Shown here: positions 55,934 through 64,000 of the stretch, one piece after another
Layout of the letters: every line of letters starts with the position of its first letter
Numbering within the stretch: the first letter of the stretch is position 1
From: Thecamonas trahens ATCC 50062
Lineage: Eukaryota; Apusozoa; Apusomonadida; Apusomonadidae
Assembly (NCBI RefSeq): GCF_000142905.1
Contig: NW_013657676.1
Location: 134,153 to 198,152, forward strand
Direction: 5' to 3'
Length of the DNA: 64,000 nt
The notes under the pieces: generated by a model
Databases searched by the model: none
Told to the model about the DNA's origin: nothing
Seen by the model: the letters and a program-made list of their open reading frames with translations, nothing else
Made by a program: the position numbers and the translations under genes

Positions 55934-58900
55934 ATGGATGGCGACCATGCCCTCCGGTTCGACGACGTCGTCGTCCTCCACCTCCACAACTCAGACACCT
56001 CGTCGGCTGGCCTCGGCCTCAACACCTCGACAGCTTCCGCCGAGCCCGAGACCGCCGGCGTCCTCTCGGCGTCGGTCGTCGACGCCGACGCGCCGTATCT
56101 GGACCCACGCGCTGACCCAGACTCGTTCGAGTACGCTCATCTCTTCCGGATCCGCGCCTCGCTCCGCTTCGGTGCTCTTCACGCCTGGCTCGCCGCCCGC
56201 GATCGCGGCGGCTCGGACCGCGCTGGAGTCAACATGGCCCTCCTCTATGAGAACATGCGCTATGAGGCCCAGTTCAACGCCGGCGAGATGGACCGGACGG
56301 CAGGCCGCCCGCTCCGCTACGGAACCCCTATCCAGCTACAGCACGTCCTCTCCGGCAAGTTCATCGGCCGCCAGGGCGCCTCGTACGAGCTGGTCCTCGT
56401 CGACGAGGCCCACGCCGCGTCCGTCTTTACCCTCGCCTCCAAGTACCGTATTCGCCAGGACGACGACTTGGTTTTCGTTGGCGATCCCATCGGCCTGTAC
56501 AATAACCTTGGTCAATGGCTCAATGCCGACACAGACTCGGCCCTCAACCTCCACGGCATGGTCTCGCTCCGCGTCGGCGGCGGCTTTGCCTTTTGGCATC
56601 CGCGCCTCTTCTCCACCACTCCGCCGTCCACTTCTCATGACGATTCCCGTTTGGCTTCTGCTCCGCTGTCGTCGACTTCCACCCGCAGCGATCGGCAGAC
56701 CCCATTCTCGCTCCGCGCCATCGACGAAGCCGGCGCCGAGGCGCACGGCCACGCCTCGTCCGGCGATCCTCACCTCACCCTCGGCAACGTTGTCCAGCTC
56801 TACAACATCGAGCACGAGGGCTTTCTCGCGGTCGAGGCCTTTCTCGACTCGGGCTCGGAGCTTGTCTGCGTCCACGCTCACCCGTCGCCGTCGTCAAAGG
56901 CCTCGGCCGACGTCACCCTCAATGCCAACACGCTGTGGCTGCTCGAGCTGGTCGAACCATTCTCGCGGCCCGTACTTCTTGCCTCCAATGGTCGCATCTG
57001 TTACCGGCTCCGCCATCTCCGCTCTGGCTCGTATCTGGCCATTGCCGACGACGAGCCCATCGACCTTGAAAACGACGGCGCCACCCTCCACTGGCTCTTC
57101 CGCGACGAGCGCGCCTTCCCCGACCTTGTCACCGCCGTCACCGATCCGACGGATGCCGGCGACGCCGCCATTTTCTTTATCGACCGCATTGCCGACGCCG
57201 CCGCCCCGCTGCGCCTCGACGACGCCGACCTCCTTGACTTTGGCAACCGCGTCCTCCTCCGCCACGCCTCCTCCGGCTCGGTCCTGGCTACCATGACCCG
57301 TGCCGTCCACCAGATGCGTGAGAACGACGTCATGTTTCCGAACACCGCTGCGGCATCGACCGCCGCGGCCGCGGCCGCTGGAGCCGCTGCCTCGGCCCGT
57401 GCTCGCGCCGCCGTCATGGCCGCCGTCCGTGGCGCCGCAACCCTCGGTATCTCTGACCCAACCTCGGCCCGTGTCTCTGCCGCTGTAGCCTCGCGCATCC
57501 TCCGCTATCCGCTCCAGCCTTCCCCGTTCAAGCGCTCCTCGCGCGCCCTGGTCAACTCCTTCCAGCTCCGCGCCGTGCCCGAGCTCCTCTTTCGCCTTGC
57601 CGCCCTCCTCTCCGCCGTCCGCGCCGCGCAGGCCGACTACCTTGCGCTCTGGCGCAACCAGGACTTTTTGCCTACCCCGCGCCAGCTGCGGCCACTCTGG
57701 ATTGCGCTCCGCTCGCTCGTCTCCATTCTTCGTGAGCCACAACGCCTCGTCCACCAGGGCTCCCGCATCGGTCCCATCTCGTCCGCCACCACCGACTCGG
57801 CCCTCCGCGAAGCCGGCTTTTCCTCCCTTGCCCACCTCCGCCAGCAAATCCAGCGCTTTGTGGGCGAGTTTGGCATCATCCGCCTCGCCCTGGACATGCT
57901 CTCGGCACCCTTTACTGAGCTCGCACCCACAACCTCAGTCATTACCGTCTCGCTCGACGATCTCGCCTTGCCGGCCTCGCTGTACGTTTTGAGACTTCGC
58001 GTCTCGCCAATTCGCTCCTCATCCACGCAGTCAAGGACAACATCTACAACGCCGCGTTGGTCTTTCCCATGTTTGACGCTCTCATCGCCCTCCTCGGCTA
58101 CGACCTCAACACTGCAGCCACACTCGCCCACGTCTTTGACCGCAACGAGCTCCTTCTCCACGCCATATCTCCCGACCACGTCACCCGCTTTGTCGCTCTC
58201 CTGGACAAGCGATCCGCGTCTCCAGACTCGCGCTTTGTCCTCCGCCGCTACCTCCGCCTCCTTTCGTCTATCACCGTTTTTAACGGCCGCGGCGTGCTTG
58301 CTAATCAAGAGCTTGTCACCAACTCGCTCGTTGTCAATGCACCGCACCTCCTCATCCGCTTTACTCAGCCCGGAGGTGGCCGCCCGGCCCTCGCTTGGCT
58401 CGGCGACACCTCGATTTCGCTTACAGAGCTCGATACCCGCGCAGACTTTGCCCCCCAGCGCGAGTACCTCGTTGCCCAGCTCGAGCTGTTGGCTAATCTC
58501 GTTCACTCGCGTTCACACTTTATCTCCACCGTGGTTCAGACGGTTGTCCCGTTCCCGCTCGTCTTTTCAGTTGTCTCCTCGCCTGACTATTCTTACCCGC
58601 TCCGTGCAGCCTTTCTCCGCGTTCTCCACCACGCTTACGTCGACGTCGATCCTTTTCATGCCATCCCGCTCCTCCAGCCAATCCATATTTGGTCTTCGCT
58701 TGCTCTGGACGCGACCGATGACTCGGGCACTGGCTCGAGCGCCGCATCCGAATCCTTGTCCGAGGCTGGAGGCGAGTCGGCGGCCCCGCCCGCCACCCGC
58801 TTCTCAGCCACCGGCGCATGGGCCTCGTACGCTCGCCAGGGACGCGACCGCATCGAGCGAAACCCGCAGCTCAAGGCCGTCGAGACCATGGTTCTCCGCC

Positions 58901-61900
58901 AGCTCGGTGCCATCGGCGCCGCCTACGGCGCTGAAAACCACCCTTTCAACACCTCGGGCTATAAGACCTCTGCAGCTGGCATTGATGCCTACTCGCCATC
59001 AAGCGTCGACGAAGCCGGCTTTACCACCTTTGTCCTCGCCATGCTTATGCTCCTGCATCTCATGCTCAAGTTTGGCCTGTTCCGTGACCACACCCACCGG
59101 CTTCACCTAGTTCAAGCACTGCTACCGCTGCTGGAGCGTGCGACGGCCCAGAGCTCTGACGAGACACACTCGTCGGCCGACGCGGCCGACTCGCCCTCGG
59201 CCGAGTTCTCCGACGTCGACTCGTATGCCTCGTCGGCCACGACCTCGTCGCCCTCCCACCGATCGGCCTACGATGTGGTTGGCTCATGCGATCCCGTCGC
59301 TGTCCCCGACGCCGACGACCACGAAGTCGGTGTCTCTGCTGACCTATTTGACATCGCCTTTGACCACAGCCAGATCCTCGACTCGCACGGCACCGTGGGC
59401 AGTTCCGAGACCGCGTGGTCCTTTGTCCGCCAGGCTATCCTTGTCCTCTTTGACGCCGTCCACGAGCTCGAGGTCTCAGCCTCACTCTCCGGCCTCCTCA
59501 CTCTCCTCCACACGGCGGTTCGACCGTACATCTCCCGCCTCACCCGGGTCTTTCAGTCGTCCATTCGTCCCACCATGACCCACGCTGCATCCACAGCCTC
59601 ACTCACGCTCCACGACATGGCCAACTCGGGTGTGGCCACGGCCATCTCACCAACGATCGCCCTCCTCCGCGCCACCCTCGAAGAGCTCCCGCGCCTCGCC
59701 GATCTCCTCGACGAGGTCCACATCCGCTCCTCAGGCTTTTTCGACCAGTCGCCGCTTCTGGCACTCCTCACCGAGCCGGCCACCACGAACGCGCTCTTTG
59801 GCATTGTCCTGAACGCCTCGTCAACCCCACTGGTCACCCAAGCCTTTGGCCTTCTCACATCCTCGCGGACCCATGTGCTCTCGGTTCTCCGCGCTGCCGA
59901 GACCACCCAGATCATCGCCCTTCGCCAGAACCGCGAGTCGTTTACCCGCATCGCTAACCTCAAGTTTGAGCTTGAGGAGCTCCTCACCTCGACCTGGTGC
60001 CTCGACGTAGCCAACCGCGTCCTCTACCTCCTCGAGACCGCTGCCTCTATGCTTGATCCCAGCTCGCCGCTCTGCTTCTCCCACAAGCAGAATCTCATGC
60101 TCTTTCACCACTTTCGCATCCTCCCGCTCATCATGCAAGTCGTTGCCCTCACCCTCGCCTCACGAGCGCTCTCGGCCAAACTCCGCGCTGAAGCTGTCGA
60201 GTCAGCCGCGCGCTCGATGATTCTCGACGTCGACTCACCGCTTGTTCGTGACGCTCCCGTCCCCGTGCCACCACGAGACGACTCGTACTCGTACATCGAG
60301 ACCTACGAGCTCGATACCGAGGCCAGCGAACAGCAGGCCTCATCTTCGGGCCTCACATCGCTCTCGTACTCGGAATACGATGACGATGACGGCGAGTCAT
60401 ACGAGTATGCTCCGCCCTCGCCGGGCGACAACTCGTCGGACTCGCTTCCCAGCGAGCTGGGCGACTCGATTGCCATGCGGGTCGAGCCGGACGACATAGC
60501 GTTGCCGGCGCCGCTTGCTGACCTCACACCGGCCTCGCTCGCTACCACACTCGATACTATCGAGACGCAGCTGCTCATCAGCGCGCTCGAGCTCATTCCG
60601 GCGTACTGCGCCGGCTCGCCTGCTGCACAGCAGCTGCTTGTCGGCTACGTTGAGCTCATTATGTCGGTTGTAGCCAAGGAGGCTCGCCCCGAGCTCGAGC
60701 ACACCCGCGTCGCTGTCGACACTGCTGCCGTCGAGGCGCTCGCCTCTATCTTTCGCAACAACTTTGGGCTGGCGTCCGAGCTCGACGCCGTCGTCATCCA
60801 AGCCTTTGTCGCTTTTGCCGGTTCTGAAGGCACCCGCGCGCCGCGCTATCTCCGCTTTCTCCGCGAGCTCACCGTGGTGGTCACCGGCCAGAGTGTATCT
60901 GCGCTCAAACGAAACCAGATTCTCATTCTCAACACGCTGTCGATGATGCCGCCACAGAGCTGGCTTGTCGTTTATGATGGGCCGTGCGACATCGCGCCCG
61001 AACTCATTGACGATCCCGAGTCGTCGTTTCATTATCACGTCGAACTCATCCACCTTCTTGCAGCCTGTGCCCGCGGCAAGCACCACCTTGCCGAGGTCAT
61101 CTGCCAGGCGCTCATCCGGCCCGAGCAGGTTGCTGCCGCCATCAGCGACGAGGACGCGCCGCCGCAGCTCCGGGCCGCCTACATGGCGCTTTTCCACCAT
61201 GCGTTTGTAGACACAACCCAGGCTGCACCGCTTGATGCCACAGTGCTGGTTCTGTCGCATGTCCGCACCCTCATCGCGGCGTCGTGCACGCTTGACGCAA
61301 CTAATCCACATTCGCTTGTCCACCGGACCATGGTTGCTGCTGTTTTTGGGACCGCGCTCCCGCTAGTCTACGCGTTCTTCATTCGAGCTTGGTCGTCGTC
61401 GCGTGACGTCGGCCCGGTCACCAAGCACCTCCCGCTCCTACGGACCCTGACCAAGCTCGCGCTGTTTGTCATCGACTTGGGCGACGAGTTTGAGAGCTCC
61501 GGTGCCGTGCGCGACCACATGGAGGAGCTTGTACTCGGTGTCCTCCGCGCCCTCGCGCGCAACGCCATCGTCGACGCCGGCTCGGCCCACGTCATCCACG
61601 ACGCCGACCGAACCGACGCTGTGCTCGCGCGCAAACCCAATTGGTCCGCCCGCCTCTTCCAGGGCCTCGGCCTCTTTGACACCGATTCCCGCACCGCTGA
61701 GCTTGTCGAGCGCAACTTTGTCGAAGATGCTATCGCTGCTTATCGGAGCCAGCTGGTGGACTTGGTGGTGGGCATGACTGCGTCTGAGACCGAGTCGACG
61801 CCAGCCTGGCTCCGCCGCTTGCGCTGGCTCCGCCGTCGGCGTCGTGGCCGCAAGTTTCTCCCTACGCCTGTGCCGGCGCTCACCTCTGCCCCCGGCGCAC

Positions 61901-64000
61901 AGCTCGCTGGCGAGCAGCTCGGCAATGTTGTTAACAGCGGCGTCGGCTCGCCTTCGCTTCACATGAAGCCGTGGACGCTCCTCATCGAGCTCCTGTGCTC
62001 CAAGACCAAGCGCCCGGTCATCCTTCGTCTCATCGAGCTGCTAGACGAGTTTGAGTCGCGCGGACTTGTCCTTGCCGCCCGCAACGTCGTCCAGGTTCTC
62101 ATCGACGCCCTCGCCTTTGAGCGCCAGTCTGGCGAAGCGGCAGCCGAGCGTCCACTCCGCGACGCCTTTGTAGCCGCCGGCGTCATCCAAAAGGCGGTCC
62201 AGGTCCTCGGGACGGCGCACTCGCTCCTGGTGGAGCCCACGCTTTGGCTCGTCATCCGGCTGCTCGAAGGTGGGAAGCGGAGCGTGCAGGACGCATTTTA
62301 CGACGTTGTCTCATCGCCGAGTACCTCGTTCTTCAAGGTCCTCTCGCGCATCATTCGCTCGGCGGCGCGAACGCTGGAGGAGGTTTCGTCGGCGTCCGAC
62401 AGCGTGGCCGGTCTCGGTGCCGACAGCGGCGTTGGCGCCCACACCGCGACGCCGGTTCCCGCCGTCGACGCCGACCATGCCACTGGCATCCTCCACTCGA
62501 TTGCCCAGAGTGACAAGGTCACCCGCAACGCAGCCATTGTCGGCGCTGCAGACCGGACATGCCCGCATCCACAGGCGGCCACGAGTGCGCACACGCTTGT
62601 GGGCCACGTGGTCGTCCTTGTCCAGTGGATGGTCGCCAATCAACACTCGGGCTTGCAGAATCTGCTCCGCGACCAACCGGGCGCGACACAGCCGACCAAT
62701 GTGGTCCGCGATCTGATCTCGTTCTTCACCCTGTACGTCGCTTTTCTCCGGCCGAACAACCTGCTGCTCGCAACCCAGCTCCTGCACACTTTTGCCGAGC
62801 TCTGCATGGGCCCATGCTCGGGAAACCAGGAGATCATTTCGGTGACGAGGCTGTGCAAGGTCGTCAACGAGGTTCTCTCTACCGACACTCTCGCGCTCGT
62901 CATGTCGTCGTCGTTCTTTGCTTCGGCCGGCCGCGATGACGCCAACAACGCCGACGCACCCGACGACGGCACGGCGTCGGCGGTCCTCTCACTCCCCGAC
63001 GTCGACGAGGCTCTTCTCCCTGTCTTTGCCGCCTCGCCTCACTTTCTGGCCGGCCTCGGCCAGATCCGCATGGCCATGGCTGCCGCTGCCGCCGACGAGC
63101 TTGCGTCAACAGCAAGCCCGGAGCATGGGATGACCCGCGCCGAAGCCGAAGCCGACGCCGAGCGCTACCACGCGGTCCAGACCGGCGTTGGTCGCGGTGG
63201 CGATGGCGAGCCTGGCGAGGCTGTCTTTGTGGACGTCGGCATCTCGGCCTTTCGCCCTCAGCCACAAAACGAGACTCTCGAGTCGTCACCGGTCACAGGT
63301 GAGAGGAGGGGCGAGGCCGGGCACGCTTCTGCTAGTGACGGCGACGGCTCTGGCTGCGCCGTGTGGAGTGCCGTCAAGCGGCTCCGGGCCGGTAAGGCCA
63401 GCAGCGGCGAGAGTCTGCGCGAGCTGGGTTTGGATCCGGACTCCAGGCGCCCACGCGATCCGCGGTACGCCCACCTCAACATTGCCGCAGGCGACAATGG
63501 CATGGCGCTGTTTGTCGTCGATGACGACGAGGAAAGAGGAGGCGGCGACGACGAAGACGACCAAGTTGACGAGTACAATGGCGATCGCCGCGGTACACCA
63601 GGGAGCACGCGGGTCAAGGAGGCGCCTGCTGAGCGTCGGCGGCGTCAGGCGACGCACGTGTACCTGGCGCAGTTGCGGCTTGCGGCGCTCGACACACTGC
63701 ACGCACTGCTGGAGGGCTCGACTGTCCCGTCGTGGAACGTGGCTGTTCACCGGCGGATGATTGACCAGCTCAACTTGGTGCGGTTTGCCGACACAGCGGC
63801 AGCTACAGCAAAGCTCTCGCTCTCGTCGCGGAGGGTGTGGGGCGGCGGGCGACGGATCAAGCTGTGGGAGCGACTCAAGAGTCTGCGCGCCCGCGAGGGC
63901 TTCCAGGCCTACATCCTGCTCGCCAAGTTGATGGACTTGGAGCCGCAGTCGCGCCGGGTGCTGGAGGCGTTGCGGACGCACGACTTGAGCGCATACGTGG
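55934..64000 (+). CDS. ITPR: IP3-receptor/ryanodine-receptor family channel, N-terminal part; one frameshift; runs off window
   Basis: Starts ATG at 55934, 68 bp after VID27, and is open to the window end (about 2,690 residues). N-terminal Ins145-type trefoil: DDVVVLHLHNSD and FRIRASLRFGALHAWLAARD. MIR repeats: GTPIQLQHVLSGKFIGRQGA, GNVVQLYNIEHEGFLAVEAF, then LWLLELVE and RYLSGSYLAIA-type residues (RLRHLRSGSYLAIA). The RIH region contains LANSLLIHAVKDNIYNAALV, ALLGYDLNTAATLAHVFDRN and ITVFNGRGVLANQELVTNSL. One base is lacking in the T-run at 57987-57990: frame changes there, and adding one T would give YVFETSRLANSL without loss. Later acidic Ser/Asp-rich loops and solenoid helices continue to the end. 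The channel domain should lie beyond 64000. Family role: ER calcium release. Confidence 0.85.

Noticed and set aside
57982-58030. Intron with a GTACGT donor and CACGCAG acceptor in the IP3R-like gene
   Set aside because: Upstream exon would leave two bases while downstream needs one, it would be only 49 bp, and it would delete residues matching the family.
1-64000. Prokaryotic or viral origin
   Set aside because: Introns with in-phase exons and TFIID, RP2, SARAF and IP3R genes require a eukaryotic nuclear genome; no viral gene was seen.

Overview
This is a GC-rich, gene-dense nuclear scaffold from a free-living eukaryotic protist. Evidence: short spliceosomal introns with polypyrimidine-tract acceptors, TAF13, RP2, an IP3-receptor-like protein, SARAF, an F-BAR protein and an Akt-type kinase. 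The mixture of animal/fungal-type signalling genes with flagellar-type proteins, and the strongly C- or G-rich intergenic DNA, most resembles an apusomonad such as Thecamonas. That placement is inference from gene content, not proof. I count 32 genes in 64 kb. Most are intronless or have one or two introns. Nine of ten inferred 5' splice sites read GTACG rather than GTAAG. Three N-runs (14419-14767, 35577-35676, 53587-53686) are assembly gaps in G/C-homopolymer or dinucleotide-repeat DNA.

Layout. 0-13.6 kb: coiled-coil protein (5' cut by the window), two-repeat type I membrane protein, C2-RapGAP-CNH protein, and a five-TOG XMAP215/CKAP5 microtubule polymerase. 13.6-22 kb: claudin/PMP22-like tetraspan, F-BAR protein, two small proteins, a degenerate EF-hand protein, a mitochondrial-looking YbjQ (UPF0145) protein, OXLD1, and SELENOO. 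SELENOO appears to use an in-frame UGA as selenocysteine. 22-36 kb: a soluble protein with two cyclic-nucleotide-binding domains, TAF13, a possible flagellar small protein, RP2 (ARL3 GAP), TTC27, FAM50/XAP5, and an RA-PH-AGC kinase. 36-46 kb: a macrodomain-sirtuin (SirTM) fusion, a GLTP-fold lipid transfer protein, a BTB/SKP1-like protein, a GPI-anchored repeat protein with two frameshifts, a C2H2 protein, and SARAF. 46-64 kb: a protein with repeated Trp motifs, Iwr1/SLC7A6OS, a PARP-type ADP-ribosyltransferase head-to-head with a NADAR protein, a GRAM protein, VID27, and the N-terminal ~2,690 residues of an IP3-receptor/ryanodine-receptor-family channel running off the window.

Organisation. 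Genes alternate strand almost strictly. I see ten head-to-head pairs with short shared 5' regions (67 to about 880 bp) and ten tail-to-tail pairs, some only 12-50 bp apart. The most interesting functional theme is ADP-ribosylation: a fused Zn-type macrodomain/SirTM gene (36.5 kb), and a PARP writer and a NADAR candidate eraser sharing one 275-bp intergenic region (about 51.2-51.5 kb). SARAF and the IP3R-like channel lie within 20 kb of each other and both belong to ER calcium handling. OXLD1 and SELENOO, both mitochondrial redox-associated families, share a 67-bp promoter.
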